Positions 54,106-63,780 are shown, numbered from the stretch's first letter. The stretch is 64,000 nucleotides of DNA from an uncultured Paracoccaceae bacterium (GCA_947495295.1 CANLYJ010000002.1:62001-126000), one strand, 5' to 3'. Translations and numbers: made by a program. Notes: a model not told the origin generated them from the sequence alone.

Positions 54106-55116
54106 TCACGTCTCCCAACCGCGCCGCCTCGGGACCCGCACGGCAAGCATGGGTTTAATCAAGGGTGATCTGAACCGGTTGAGGTCAAGTGCCTCATGGA
54201 CGCCGGTCACTACTTCACCGTTCAGTTGGGTCTGCACTGCCGAACGGGAATAAAACGGCGCATCCAGCATGTTCAGCACTTGTTTTGGCATCACGCCCCG
54301 GTCGGCGCGGGTTTCGCGTTTAACCTGCCAGAGCGAGCGTTTGAACCGGGTGCGCGGTGGTGCATCAACCTGTTGCGCGTTTCCGTCTGCGTCAAAGGCG
54401 ATCGCGGTATCGAGGGTTGTCCCATCCCGCCGCACCGCATCATAGATGCAGGTCGCCCCGGCTTTGGACGGGTAGCGCCCCCATGTCCAGAAACTGAAAT
54501 CCTGCTCCAGCGCGCGAGTCCCGAAATTCGCGTCGAAATAGCCGTGGCCCGACCATTGCCAGCCCTTTGCCTCCAGATCGACCTTGATGTCGGATGATGG
54601 GGCGAAGGGTCGCCAGATATGCGTGCCGTCGGGGGTTAGGGGCAATTCAACGGATGTCACAGCATGGGGCGTGACCGTGATCTGCCCCCGCACCCGGCTG
54701 ATCAGGGGCGGGCTGCTGATTTCATTGATATCAATGACCAACTCGCGCCCCGTCCAGTGCATTGATGATGGTCCAACCTGAAAACGATCTTCTGTGGTGT
54801 GCAAGGCCGCACGCCCTCGGTCCGTCATGGTGAACCGCCCGCCGGGGCCGTATGTGGCCACGTTGATACAGCAATGATTGGCAGGATCTTTGCGGCCCGA
54901 CCACGCATACCACGGCGAAAAAACTGACCCTATGAACCCGATGACAGAGACCGCTTTGGTCCCGCAATCGCTGATCCCGTCAACATACCACCAGGCGTAA
55001 CCGTTTGGGGGGACGTCGAGGTGGAAGCATGGTCCGTCATGATCGCCGCGGCCGCGTGCCGGGCGGAGAGTGTCGCCATCGGTACCCCCGCCCCCGGATG
55101 CGCCCCGCCCCCGCAC
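54106..55116 (-). CDS. crtC: Hydroxyneurosporene synthase (carotenoid 1,2-hydratase)
   Basis: About 336 residues from a GTG at 55116. CrtC hydrates the psi end of neurosporene-type carotenoids. Family features: PNGYAWWYVDGISDCG, AFIGSVFSPWYAW-type segment (GFIGSVFSPWYAWSG), and HGYFDANFGTRALEQDFSFWTWGR. No ATG, GTG or TTG lies between the conserved core (from about 55040) and the GTG at 55116, so this is the most plausible start; it overlaps crtD by 187 bp. The long ORF to 55320 is not conserved at its N-terminus. Second gene of crtD-crtC. Confidence 0.87.
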   Translation of the reverse strand: MRGRGASGGGGTDGDTLRPARGRGDHDGPCFHLDVPPNGYAWWYVDGISDCGTKAVSVIGFIGSVFSPWYAWSGRKDPANHCCINVATYGPGGRFTMTDRGRAALHTTEDRFQVGPSSMHWTGRELVIDINEISSPPLISRVRGQITVTPHAVTSVELPLTPDGTHIWRPFAPSSDIKVDLEAKGWQWSGHGYFDANFGTRALEQDFSFWTWGRYPSKAGATCIYDAVRRDGTTLDTAIAFDADGNAQQVDAPPRTRFKRSLWQVKRETRADRGVMPKQVLNMLDAPFYSRSAVQTQLNGEVVTGVHEALDLNRFRSPLIKPMLAVRVPRRRGWET

Positions 55117-56492
55117 AGGTACAGCCCCGGCAGGTTGGTCCGCGCCGTCGGGCGTTTGAACCCCGCCGTCAGCCCATGCGGGCTGCGCCCGTAAAGGGAA
55201 CCGAGGCTCCCCGGACACATCTGATCGAACCCGTGCGGCGTTGTCAGCGCGTTCGGCCCCGGTATCGGCCCGAAACTGAGCCCGAATGCGGTCAACCGGT
55301 CGAAAATCTGTGTCTGACATGGTGGCTTTTCCTTTTCGGGGTCGTTCAGAACCGGGGGCGCGTTCATGATGATCTCAAACCGCTGAACAGCGTCGGGGGC
55401 AACCTGCCCGTGATCCTGCGCGCATAGGTATAGTGTGGCATCGGTGGGCATCTGCCCCTTAGCCAAGGCCGCAAACTCCGCGCTCGGGTCATGGCCAAAA
55501 AACACCGTATGATGAGCCAGTGCCGGGCCGTCCGGGGCTGCCGCAAAAGCATGCACATAGGCCGACAGGCTGCGCGGTTCGGTATGGGTTTTGGTCACCG
55601 CGTTTTGCGGTGCTTTCCCCAGCAAACCGGTTTCCAGCGCCCTTGGCTCGCCGTTGAAAAGCACATAGTCAGCCGGATGGTGGCCTGCATCGGTTTGCAC
55701 CCCTGTCACACGCCCACCTTGTTGGGTGATCCGGGTCGCCTTGGTCTGATAGATAAATGTCGCCCCGTGTTTGCTGGCCAAGCCCGCAACGGCGCTGGCC
55801 AGACCATGCATTCCCCCCTTGACCGTCCAGACGCCGCGCGCCTCTGCCTGCCAAATCAGGGACAGGATTGCAGGTGCAGCATAAGGTGATCCGCCAACAT
55901 ATGTGGCGTAGCGGCCAAAAAGCTGGGCCAGCTTGGGTTCGCTGAATGCGCCGCGCAGCATTCCCGCAAGGGTCCGGTGCGGGGCCATGTCCCGTATCAG
56001 TTCGGGCTGGCGTAAAACCGTCTTGGTCACGGCCCATTGATCCGGCGCTGCGGTCTGCATGATCGGGCCGTCAAAGGCGTCAAACAGGCGCTTGGCCCGG
56101 TCGGAAAACCGGATGAACTGCTGTGCGGCCTTTTCGCCAAAGACAGTGCGGATATTCGCGCGGCTTTCATCAGGGTCGGCCATCAGATCAAGGCACGTGC
56201 CGTCATCCCAGTAATGACGCGCCAGCGTTTTCAGGGGGGTAAGCGTGACATGATCCGCCAGCGCCTCATCCACATCGGCAAACAAGGCCTCAAACACCGG
56301 GCGCATGGTCAGGACAGTGGGTCCCGCGTCAACAGGCCCTGCGGCGGACGCGACGGTGCGCATTTTCCCGCCCGGCGCGGCGTGCATATCCAACACGGTC
56401 ACAGCGCAGCCTTCATGGGCCAGTCGCAATGCGGCAGCCAGCCCGCCGATGCCAGCACCAATGATCACGACCTTTGGTCCGCTTTGCGTCAT
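54930..56492 (-). CDS. crtD: Hydroxyneurosporene desaturase (methoxyneurosporene dehydrogenase)
   Basis: 520 residues. FAD motif VVIIGAGIGGLAAALRLA near residue 8 and the C-terminal GGGAHPGAGVPMATLSARHAA match CrtD. It desaturates the hydroxylated or methoxylated intermediate at C-3,4. The ATG at 56492 is chosen over an extension through a PpsR box. The normal family ending comes at about AAAAIMT; the ORF then runs about 30 residues further (SPQTVTPGGMLTG...) through the start of crtC in another frame. First gene of crtD-crtC, divergent from crtE. Confidence 0.9.
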   Translation of the reverse strand: MTQSGPKVVIIGAGIGGLAAALRLAHEGCAVTVLDMHAAPGGKMRTVASAAGPVDAGPTVLTMRPVFEALFADVDEALADHVTLTPLKTLARHYWDDGTCLDLMADPDESRANIRTVFGEKAAQQFIRFSDRAKRLFDAFDGPIMQTAAPDQWAVTKTVLRQPELIRDMAPHRTLAGMLRGAFSEPKLAQLFGRYATYVGGSPYAAPAILSLIWQAEARGVWTVKGGMHGLASAVAGLASKHGATFIYQTKATRITQQGGRVTGVQTDAGHHPADYVLFNGEPRALETGLLGKAPQNAVTKTHTEPRSLSAYVHAFAAAPDGPALAHHTVFFGHDPSAEFAALAKGQMPTDATLYLCAQDHGQVAPDAVQRFEIIMNAPPVLNDPEKEKPPCQTQIFDRLTAFGLSFGPIPGPNALTTPHGFDQMCPGSLGSLYGRSPHGLTAGFKRPTARTNLPGLYLCGGGAHPGAGVPMATLSARHAAAAIMTDHASTSTSPQTVTPGGMLTGSAIAGPKRSLSSGS

Positions 56493-56510
56493 CCGACCCC
56501 GAGTCTCTTC

Positions 56511-56528
56511 TGTCCTGTTTGATTTACA
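56511..56528. promoter_or_regulatory. PpsR/CrtJ-type operator, crtD side
   Basis: TGTCCTGTTTGATTTACA is an exact TGT-N12-ACA match. It is 8 bp from the next box, the spacing known for paired PpsR/CrtJ operators. Confidence 0.87.
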
Positions 56529-56536
56529 TTGACACA

Positions 56537-56554
56537 TGTAAACTAAAATGGACA
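56537..56554. promoter_or_regulatory. PpsR/CrtJ-type operator, crtE side
   Basis: TGTAAACTAAAATGGACA is an exact TGT-N12-ACA match, 8 bp from the crtD-side box. Together they probably repress crtDC and crtEF in oxygen or bright light. Confidence 0.85.
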
Positions 56555-56581
56555 CTATGAACTGTAACCTGGAGATCATGC

Positions 56582-57463
56582 ATGCGAATCTCGGACCGGA
56601 TCGAAGCGTCGATAACGGCGGCCATTGAAATGGGCCAGGGCGGCATCGCCCCGGGCAGGCTTGCCAGTGCGTTGAACTATGCTGTCACCCCCGGGGGCGC
56701 GCGGATCAGGCCGACAATTCTGACATCTGTGGCACTGGCCTGTGGCGACAGTCGCCCGGCGCTGACGGATGCGGCCGGTGCCGCGCTAGAGGTCATTCAT
56801 TGCGCCAGCCTTGTTCATGATGATCTGCCCTGTTTTGACGATGCCGATATGCGGCGGGGCAAGGCGGCGCTTCATCTGGCCTATTCCGAACCGCTTGCGG
56901 TTTTGACGGGCGACAGCCTGATCATCATGGGGTTTCAGATCCTGGCGCGTGCCGCTGGAAATGACCCTGCCAGCGCGATTGCGCTGATCGATATTCTGGG
57001 CACCCGCACCGGCATGCCCTTTGGCATCTGCGCCGGGCAAGGCTGGGAAAGCGAAGACCAGATTGACCTGTCTGCCTACCATCAGGCCAAAACCGGGGCC
57101 TTGTTCATCGCGGCCACACAAATGGGTGCGGTTGCCGCCGGTCAGGATGCAGAACCTTGGGAGGAACTGGGCGCGCGGATTGGTGAGGCGTTTCAGGTCG
57201 CTGATGATCTGCGTGATGCGCTATGTGATGAGGCGACATTGGGCAAACCCGCCGGTCAGGATGACCTGCACGGGCGGCCCAATGCGGTGGCATCGCTGGG
57301 CATTACAGGGGCGATCCAACGATTTGATGATATTCTGGGCGGCGCGATTGCATCAATCCCGGCCTGCCCGGGAGAGGCCGCATTGGCGCAGATGGTGCGG
57401 GCCTATGCCGATAAACTGGTGCCGGCAGGTGCCCGCAATCGGCCAACCGTTCCGGGTGAATAA
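56582..57463 (+). CDS. crtE: Geranylgeranyl diphosphate synthase
   Basis: 293 residues. The first aspartate-rich motif DDLPCFDD is near residue 80 and the second, FQVADDLRDA, near residue 204; both bind Mg-diphosphate. It condenses isoprenyl diphosphates to C20, used for carotenoids and the bacteriochlorophyll tail. Ribosome site GGAG precedes the ATG; another ATG at 56578 lies out of frame. It overlaps crtF by one base (TAATG). Confidence 0.93.
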   Translation: MRISDRIEASITAAIEMGQGGIAPGRLASALNYAVTPGGARIRPTILTSVALACGDSRPALTDAAGAALEVIHCASLVHDDLPCFDDADMRRGKAALHLAYSEPLAVLTGDSLIIMGFQILARAAGNDPASAIALIDILGTRTGMPFGICAGQGWESEDQIDLSAYHQAKTGALFIAATQMGAVAAGQDAEPWEELGARIGEAFQVADDLRDALCDEATLGKPAGQDDLHGRPNAVASLGITGAIQRFDDILGGAIASIPACPGEAALAQMVRAYADKLVPAGARNRPTVPGE

Positions 57464-58605
57464 TGGCTGATGTCGATCTGCCCGGTCCAGCGCTGCACAA
57501 TAGCGGGCCGCGCCCGGCATCGCGGCTGACCCGGCTGATCGCCTCCCGCAGGTTTCAAAAATGGGCAGCCCGGTTTCCATTGACCCGCCGCATTGTCCGC
57601 AGCGAAGGCGAGGCGATGTTCGATCTGGTGGCCGGGTTCTGCCATTCGCAGATTTTGCAGGCCTTGGTCCAGCTTGAGATCCCGCAAATGCTGCTTGAGG
57701 CGGAACAGGACGCAGGCATCCTTGCGCGCCGCACGGCACTGCCCTGTGACAGGATGCAGGTCCTGCTATCGGGCGGGGTTGCAATTGGTTTGCTGAAGAA
57801 CCGCCGCAACGGGTGCTATGCGCTAACCACACGCGGCGCGGCACTGACCGGGGTGCCGGGGCTGGCGGGAATGATCAAACATCACGACGTGCTTTACCGT
57901 GACCTTGCCGATCCGGTCGCGTTCTTCCGGGGCGAGGTGCAAACGGAACTGGCCGATTTCTGGCCTTATGTTTTTGGGGCAGGTGGGGCAACGGACCCGG
58001 ATGTCGCCGCAGCCTATTCACAACTGATGGCCGACAGTCAGGTGCTGGTTGCCGAAGACACGCTGGCGGCCATTGATCTGGGTCAGGCATCACGGCTGAT
58101 GGATGTGGGTGGCGGGACCGGTGCATTTTTGACGGCGGTCGGTGCCGCTCATCCGGCCCTGACGATGACCCTGTTCGATCTTCCCGCAGTGGCACCAGCG
58201 GCCCAAACCCGATTCGATGCCGCCGGTCTGACAGATCGGGTGACAATCGCGACGGGGTCTTTTCGGGATGATCCGCTGCCAACAGATGCTGATGTGATCA
58301 GCCTTGTGCGTGTTCTTTATGATCATGCCGATGCCACGGTGGCCCACCTATTGGGCGCGGTTTTTGCTGCCTTGCCCCCCGGTGGAACAGTCATTGTGTC
58401 TGAACCCATGACCGGTGGTGTTGCGCCAAACCGATCAGGTGACGCCTATTTCGCCCTTTATTGTATGGCGATGCGGACAGGGCGCGCGCGGTCCTCTGAT
58501 CAGATTGCGGAACTGATGCTGGCAGCTGGATTTACAGATCTCCAGCGCCCGACCCCATCACGGCCTTTCGTGACCTCGGTTGTGTCGGGTGTAAAGCCAA
58601 GTTGA
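57463..58605 (+). CDS. crtF: Demethylspheroidene O-methyltransferase
   Basis: 380 residues. An N-terminal dimerisation/helical domain (RFPLTRRIVRSEGEAMFDLVAGFCHSQILQALVQL) and a SAM-binding domain with LMDVGGGTGAFLTAVGAAHP near residue 210 fit the O-methyltransferase family. It methylates the tertiary hydroxyl made by CrtC. Overlaps crtE by one base, so the two genes are coupled. It ends 9 bp before the first PpsR box of bchC. Confidence 0.93.
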   Translation: MADVDLPGPALHNSGPRPASRLTRLIASRRFQKWAARFPLTRRIVRSEGEAMFDLVAGFCHSQILQALVQLEIPQMLLEAEQDAGILARRTALPCDRMQVLLSGGVAIGLLKNRRNGCYALTTRGAALTGVPGLAGMIKHHDVLYRDLADPVAFFRGEVQTELADFWPYVFGAGGATDPDVAAAYSQLMADSQVLVAEDTLAAIDLGQASRLMDVGGGTGAFLTAVGAAHPALTMTLFDLPAVAPAAQTRFDAAGLTDRVTIATGSFRDDPLPTDADVISLVRVLYDHADATVAHLLGAVFAALPPGGTVIVSEPMTGGVAPNRSGDAYFALYCMAMRTGRARSSDQIAELMLAAGFTDLQRPTPSRPFVTSVVSGVKPS

Positions 58606-58614
58606 CACTCAAGA

Positions 58615-58632
58615 TGTCCAAAGTAATTGACA
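58615..58632. promoter_or_regulatory. PpsR/CrtJ-type operator 1 before bchC
   Basis: TGTCCAAAGTAATTGACA is an exact TGT-N12-ACA match, followed 8 bp later by a second box. This is the classical bchC operator layout. Confidence 0.9.
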
Positions 58633-58640
58633 GTTTGTTC

Positions 58641-58658
58641 TGTAAAGCTAGACTGACA
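58641..58658. promoter_or_regulatory. PpsR/CrtJ-type operator 2 before bchC
   Basis: TGTAAAGCTAGACTGACA is an exact TGT-N12-ACA match, 8 bp after the first box and about 63 bp before the bchC start. Confidence 0.9.
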
Positions 58659-58721
58659 GGAAGAACAGAGTGTCGCAGTTGAGTCCCCCAAGGGGTGCAA
58701 GTGCAACACGAGGGAGACATC

Positions 58722-59660
58722 GTGGAGAGCAAAGCCGTCATCCTATCCGCGCCGAAACAGCTGGCGTTGGGACATGTGGGCATCACGCCGCCTGCCGCCG
58801 ATGATATTGTTGTGGCCGTCCGGCATTCGGGCATTTCGACCGGCACGGAAAAGCTGTTCTGGTCCGGCGACATGCCGCCCTTTCCGGGCATGGGTTACCC
58901 CCTGATCCCCGGCTATGAGGCCGCTGGCGAAGTGATCGAAGCTGGTGCAGATAGCGGTTTTCGCGTTGGTGAACATGTGTTTGTGCCAGGTGCCAGCTGC
59001 TATGAAGGCGCGCATGGGCTGTTTGGCGCGGCCGCCGAAACACTGGTGACCAAAGCGGCGCGCGCCACGCGGATTGACCGGGGCTTGGGTGCGGCAGGTG
59101 CCTTACTGGCCTTGGCTGCAACAGCCCGGCATGCGATGGCCGGACCGAACAAGGCGGTTCCCGACCTGATTGTCGGGCATGGTGTGCTTGGTCGCCTGCT
59201 GGCACGGTTGACGATTGCCGCAGGTGCGCCCGCACCCACGGTGTGGGAAATTGACCCCGCCCGGATGGATGGCGCAGATGGCTATGCGGTTGTGACGCCC
59301 GATGCCGATGAGCGCCGCGATTACATGTCGATTTACGATGCCTCGGGTCGGGGCGATCTGTTGAATGACCTGATCGGGCGCATCGGCAAGGGCGGCGAAA
59401 TCGTCCTTGCCGGGTTCTATACCGCACCACTGCAATTCGCCTTTCCGCCCGCCTTCATGAAGGAGGCCCGCCTGCGGATCAGTGCCGAATGGGCCGCCGA
59501 TGACATGATCGCCACCAAGGCGCTGGTCGAGGCCGGGGTGCTGGAATTGGCTGATTTGATCACACACAGGCAACCGGCAGCGGCGGCGACGGCGGCATAT
59601 GAAACCGCCTTTACCGATCCGGCCTGCCTGAAAATGATTCTGAATTGGGGTGCGGCATGA
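58722..59660 (+). CDS. bchC: 2-desacetyl-2-hydroxyethyl bacteriochlorophyllide dehydrogenase
   Basis: 312 residues from the GTG at 58722, which has AGGGAGA upstream; the GTG at 58695 is less suitable. BchC oxidises the C3 hydroxyethyl group to acetyl. It resembles medium-chain dehydrogenases: [24 protein letters not shown] near residue 62 and a nucleotide-binding part. It overlaps bchX (ATGA). Confidence 0.93.
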   Translation: MESKAVILSAPKQLALGHVGITPPAADDIVVAVRHSGISTGTEKLFWSGDMPPFPGMGYPLIPGYEAAGEVIEAGADSGFRVGEHVFVPGASCYEGAHGLFGAAAETLVTKAARATRIDRGLGAAGALLALAATARHAMAGPNKAVPDLIVGHGVLGRLLARLTIAAGAPAPTVWEIDPARMDGADGYAVVTPDADERRDYMSIYDASGRGDLLNDLIGRIGKGGEIVLAGFYTAPLQFAFPPAFMKEARLRISAEWAADDMIATKALVEAGVLELADLITHRQPAAAATAAYETAFTDPACLKMILNWGAA

Positions 59661-60661
59661 AAGATGAAATTCCAAACCTGAAGGATTTCGACAAACGCCT
59701 GCGGGATGAGGCGGCAGAAGAGCCATCGCTTGAGGTGCCGCAAGGCGAACCGACGTCAAAGACCCAGATCATCGCGATTTATGGCAAGGGCGGCATTGGC
59801 AAATCCTTCACCCTGGCCAACCTGTCACACATGATGGCCGAAATGGGCAAGCGGGTGCTGCTGATCGGGTGTGACCCAAAATCCGACACCACCAGCCTGC
59901 TGTTTGGTGGCAAGGCCTGCCCGACGATCATCGAAACAAGCGCGAAAAAGAAGCTTGCGGGTGAAGAGGTCGCAATTGGCGATGTCTGCTTTAAACGCGG
60001 CGGGGTTTTTGCCATGGAGCTTGGCGGTCCCGAGGTGGGGCGTGGCTGTGGTGGCCGTGGGATCATCCACGGGTTTGAACTTCTCGAAAAACTGGGGTTC
60101 CACGACTGGGACTTTGATTATGTGCTTCTCGACTTTCTGGGGGATGTCGTCTGTGGCGGCTTCGGCCTGCCCATTGCGCGCGATATGGCGCAGAAGGTCA
60201 TCCTGGTCGGCTCAAATGATCTGCAATCGCTATATGTTGCGAACAATGTCTGCTCTGCCGTCGAGTATTTTCGCAAGCTTGGCGGTAATGTCGGAGTGGC
60301 CGGGCTGGTCATCAATAAAGACGACGGGACCGGCGAAGCACAAGCCTTCGCCGAGGCCGTCAATGTTCCTGTCCTTGCTGCAATCCCACAAGACGATGAC
60401 CTGAGGAAAAAGTCAGCCAATTACCAGATCGTCGGCACCCATGAAAGCAAATGGGGCGCGATGTTCGAAGGCCTGGCCGAAGCCGTGGGCGTGGCCCCGC
60501 CGGTACGCCCGACGCCGTTGGATCAGGACGGTCTGCTTGGCCTGTTCGACGCCAAGGACACCGGTGCCGATTATCAGCTGATCCCCGCAACCGATATCGA
60601 TATGCGCGGCAAGAATGCCAAACCCAAAGAGTCGCTGGAGGTCATTTATGACGATGCCTGA
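59657..60661 (+). CDS. bchX: Chlorophyllide a reductase, iron protein BchX
   Basis: 334 residues. The NifH-like ATPase with P-loop [13 protein letters not shown] near residue 43; the deviant KSF in place of KST is a known BchX feature. Cluster cysteines lie in [15 protein letters not shown] and GDVVCGGFG. It gives electrons to BchY-BchZ for reduction of the chlorophyllide B ring, making bacteriochlorin. The start overlaps bchC, and the stop lies 14 bp inside bchY. Confidence 0.95.
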   Translation: MKDEIPNLKDFDKRLRDEAAEEPSLEVPQGEPTSKTQIIAIYGKGGIGKSFTLANLSHMMAEMGKRVLLIGCDPKSDTTSLLFGGKACPTIIETSAKKKLAGEEVAIGDVCFKRGGVFAMELGGPEVGRGCGGRGIIHGFELLEKLGFHDWDFDYVLLDFLGDVVCGGFGLPIARDMAQKVILVGSNDLQSLYVANNVCSAVEYFRKLGGNVGVAGLVINKDDGTGEAQAFAEAVNVPVLAAIPQDDDLRKKSANYQIVGTHESKWGAMFEGLAEAVGVAPPVRPTPLDQDGLLGLFDAKDTGADYQLIPATDIDMRGKNAKPKESLEVIYDDA

Positions 60662-62246
60662 CGACCAGCGGCAAGGCTATGAGGTCGGCTATGATGACGC
60701 TGGCAATGTCCAGATCATCGAAGGCGCGGCCCGGTCAGAGGTCCCGGATCAGGTCCGGGACGCCGTTGCGTTGGAAGGCGGCTGTACTGCCGGTGCCGAC
60801 ACCATGGAGGCTGCCGCGCGGGCCGCAGGTAAATCGGACATTCTGGACCAATACGCACAGGACTACCCCCAAGGGCCCCATGATCAGCCACAAAGCATGT
60901 GCCCGGCCTTCGGGTCATTGCGTGTGGGCCTGCGGATGAAACGGGTTGCGACCGTGTTGTCCGGCTCTGCCTGTTGTGTTTATGGCCTGACCTTCGTGTC
61001 GCATTTTTATGGCGCGCGCCGGTCGGTGGGTTACGTCCCGTTCAATTCCGAAACGCTGGTCACCGGCAAGCTGTTCGAGGATATCCGCGAAAGTGTGCAT
61101 GATATGGCTGATCCGGATCGCTATGATGCGATTGTGGTCACTAACCTGTGCGTGCCCACTGCATCCGGCGTGCCATTGCGGCTCTTGCCCAAGGAAATCA
61201 ACGGTGTGCGGATCGTGGGCATTGACGTGCCCGGATTTGGCATTCCAACCCATGCCGAGGCCAAGGATGTCTTGGCCGGGGCCATGCTCAACTATGCCCG
61301 GGAAGAAGTCGCCGCTGGGCCTGTCCAGGCACCTGTTGGTGGTAAATCGGATCGTCCCACCGTTGCCTTGCTGGGTGAAATGTTCCCGGCTGATCCGATG
61401 ATGATCGGGGCAATGCTTGGCCCGATGGGGCTTGCCGCTGGTCCGGTTGTACCGACCCGCGAATGGCGCGAGCTTTATGCCGCATTGGATTGCGGCGGCG
61501 TTGCTGCGATCCATCCGTTCTACACCGCTGCGATCCGCGAATTTGAAGCTGCCGGACGGCCCATCGTTGGCTCTGCCCCGGTTGGTTACGATGGCACGGC
61601 TGCCTGGCTGATGAACATCGGGGAGGCGTTCAATGTGCAGCCTGCACAAATCGCCGCCGCACAAAACGCATTTCTGCCGGCCATACGCGGGGCGCTGAAC
61701 GGCGCCCGGATCAAGGGCACGGTGACCTTGTCAGGCTATGAAGGGTCTGAATTGCTTGTTGCCCGGCTGCTGATCGAAAGCGGCGCGGATGTACCTTACG
61801 TTGGCACGGCCTGCCCGAAAACCGCATGGTCGGCAGATGACGCAGACTGGTTGACCGCAAAAGGGGTGAAGGTGGTTTACCGCGCGTCGCTAGAGGATGA
61901 TCTGGCTGCGGTCGACGCAATCAAACCGGATCTGGCCATTGGCACGACCCCGGTTGTGCAGCATGCCAAGGAACATGGGATCCCGGCGCTATACTTCACA
62001 AACCTGATTTCGGCCCGGCCTCTGATGGGTCCGGCGGGTGCAGGATCGCTTGCACAAGTGGTCAATGCGGCGATCGGGGGCAAGGCAAAGATGGATACCA
62101 TGCGCGCCTTTTTCGAAGGTGTCGGTGCGCAAGACACCGCCGGTGTCTGGGAAGGTACACCCAATCTGCGCCCCGATTTCCGCGCACAGCACCAGAAAAA
62201 GCTCGACAAAATGGCCCGTGTTGCCAAGGCGGAGCAGATGATATGA
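60648..62246 (+). CDS. bchY: Chlorophyllide a reductase subunit BchY
   Basis: 532 residues. BchY forms with BchZ the NifDK-like catalytic part of chlorophyllide a oxidoreductase. Conserved cysteine-bearing segments are MCPAFGSLRVGLRMKRVATVLSGSACCVYG near residue 84 and VVTNLCVPTASG near residue 162. The ATG at 60648 follows GGAGG and overlaps bchX by 14 bp. The N-terminal region at about residues 30-40 (ARSEVPDQVRDAV) is encoded by a palindromic repeat (60738-60770), an in-frame insertion candidate. Confidence 0.94.
   Translation: MTMPDDQRQGYEVGYDDAGNVQIIEGAARSEVPDQVRDAVALEGGCTAGADTMEAAARAAGKSDILDQYAQDYPQGPHDQPQSMCPAFGSLRVGLRMKRVATVLSGSACCVYGLTFVSHFYGARRSVGYVPFNSETLVTGKLFEDIRESVHDMADPDRYDAIVVTNLCVPTASGVPLRLLPKEINGVRIVGIDVPGFGIPTHAEAKDVLAGAMLNYAREEVAAGPVQAPVGGKSDRPTVALLGEMFPADPMMIGAMLGPMGLAAGPVVPTREWRELYAALDCGGVAAIHPFYTAAIREFEAAGRPIVGSAPVGYDGTAAWLMNIGEAFNVQPAQIAAAQNAFLPAIRGALNGARIKGTVTLSGYEGSELLVARLLIESGADVPYVGTACPKTAWSADDADWLTAKGVKVVYRASLEDDLAAVDAIKPDLAIGTTPVVQHAKEHGIPALYFTNLISARPLMGPAGAGSLAQVVNAAIGGKAKMDTMRAFFEGVGAQDTAGVWEGTPNLRPDFRAQHQKKLDKMARVAKAEQMI
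60738..60770. repeat. Dispersed palindromic repeat inserted in bchY coding sequence
   Basis: Core GTCCCGGA / TCCGGGAC with loop TCAGG (60741-60761). With its flanks (GAG before, GCCGTTGCG after) it matches the copy at 39551-39583 except for a few bases. The changed stem pair is compensated (A-T here, G-C there). It translates to SEVPDQVRDAVA and does not break the reading frame. Confidence 0.7.
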
Positions 62247-62268
62247 AGAATTTTGGCCAAAATTCTTC
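62245..62268. repeat. 24-bp perfect palindrome between bchY and bchZ
   Basis: GAAGAATTTT / AAAATTCTTC with GGCC centre, starting in the bchY stop codon. It is a perfect inverted repeat and can form a strong hairpin in the mRNA; no terminator T run follows. Confidence 0.88.
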
Positions 62269-62274
62269 CGTCGG

Positions 62275-62301
62275 GAAAAATCTTCGTGACGAAGATTTTT
62301 C
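62275..62301. repeat. 12-bp stem hairpin between bchY and bchZ
   Basis: GAAAAATCTTCG / CGAAGATTTTTC with a TGA loop, a perfect 12-bp stem. It lies just before the bchZ ribosome site region and may set the bchY/bchZ ratio, as an mRNA-stability or processing element. Confidence 0.88.
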
Positions 62302-62319
62302 AATCGCGGGGTGCGCGCC

Positions 62320-63780
62320 ATGCTGATCACCGATCATGATCGCGCTGGCGGCTATTGGGGTGCTGTTTACGCATTCTGTGCTGTGAAAGGGCTGCAAGTT
62401 GTGATCGACGGCCCCGTCGGTTGTGAAAACCTGCCCGTCACCTCCGTTCTGCATTACACTGATGGTCTGCCACCGCATGAATTGCCCATTGTCGTCACTG
62501 GCCTTGGCGAAAGCGAGATGGGCGAAGGCACCGAAGAGGCGATGAAACGGGCCTGGGATGTGTTGGACCCTGCCTTGCCTGCCGTTGTCGTCACCGGGTC
62601 CATTGCCGAGATGATCGGCGGTGGCGTGACCCCGCAAGGCACCAATATCCAACGTTTCCTGCCCCGCACCATTGATGAGGATCAGTGGGAATGTGCGGAT
62701 CGGGCGATGACCTGGATATTCACCGAGTTTGGGATGACCAAGGGGCGTATGCCGCCCGAGAAGAAACGTGAGGAGGATGCAAAGCCGCGCGTGAACATCC
62801 TCGGACCGATGTATGGGGCATTCAACATGCCCTCTGATCTGGCCGAAATCCGGCGTTTGATCGAGGGGATCGGTGCCGAAATCAACATGGTCATGCCATT
62901 GGGCGCCCATCTGGCCGAGATGCGCAATCTGGTGAATGCCGACGTCAATGTCACAATGTATCGCGAATTTGGGCGTGGGCTTTGCGAGGTTTTGGGCAAA
63001 CCTTACCTGCAAGCCCCGTTTGGCATCGACAGCACCACGAAATTCCTGCGCAAGCTGGGTGAACTAACCGGCCTCGACCCCGAACCGTTTATCGAACGCG
63101 AGAAACATTCGACGATCAAACCGGTCTGGGACCTGTGGCGGTCTGTCACGCAGGACTTCTTTGCCACCGCCGAATTCGCCATCGTGGCAAATGAAACCTA
63201 TGCCCGCGGTGTTCGGCATTATCTGGAAAACGATCTGGGTTTTCCCTGCGCTTTTGCGGTTGCCCGCTGCCGGGGCAAGAAGACGAATAATGAAGAGGTG
63301 CGTCAATTGACGCATCAGAAACGGCCACTCATCGTGTTTGGGTCCATCAACGAAAAGATGTATCTGGCCGAGATGAAGGCGGGGCACGGACCTAGCCCTG
63401 TCTTCATATCAGCAAGTTTTCCAGGTGCTGCGATCAGGCGGGCCACCGGGACGCCATTCATGGGCTATGCAGGTGCGACCTATGTGCTGCAAGAGGTCTG
63501 CAATGGCCTGTTTGATGCGCTGTTTCACATTCTGCCACTGGGCAGTGAGATGGACGCGACCGACGCCACGCTGACCCCGCTGCGCCGCGATTTCCCTTGG
63601 GATGCGGACGCCCAGGCGAAGCTGGACGAAATCGTCGCAACCCACCCCATTCTGACACGTATTTCTGCCGCCAAGACGCTGCGCGATGCAGCCGAACGGG
63701 CGGCCCTCGACGCCGGGAACGACCGGGTCGTCCTTGAGACCGTCGAGACACTGCAACCATCCTCGGGAGGACGGAAATGA
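62320..63780 (+). CDS. bchZ: Chlorophyllide a reductase subunit BchZ
   Basis: 486 residues. The NifK-like partner of BchY; conserved [20 protein letters not shown] and [21 protein letters not shown] are at residues 5-52. A following segment [37 protein letters not shown] is typical. The ATG at 62320 is chosen, with GCGGGGTGCG upstream. It overlaps pufQ by 4 bp (ATGA). Confidence 0.95.
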   Translation: MLITDHDRAGGYWGAVYAFCAVKGLQVVIDGPVGCENLPVTSVLHYTDGLPPHELPIVVTGLGESEMGEGTEEAMKRAWDVLDPALPAVVVTGSIAEMIGGGVTPQGTNIQRFLPRTIDEDQWECADRAMTWIFTEFGMTKGRMPPEKKREEDAKPRVNILGPMYGAFNMPSDLAEIRRLIEGIGAEINMVMPLGAHLAEMRNLVNADVNVTMYREFGRGLCEVLGKPYLQAPFGIDSTTKFLRKLGELTGLDPEPFIEREKHSTIKPVWDLWRSVTQDFFATAEFAIVANETYARGVRHYLENDLGFPCAFAVARCRGKKTNNEEVRQLTHQKRPLIVFGSINEKMYLAEMKAGHGPSPVFISASFPGAAIRRATGTPFMGYAGATYVLQEVCNGLFDALFHILPLGSEMDATDATLTPLRRDFPWDADAQAKLDEIVATHPILTRISAAKTLRDAAERAALDAGNDRVVLETVETLQPSSGGRK

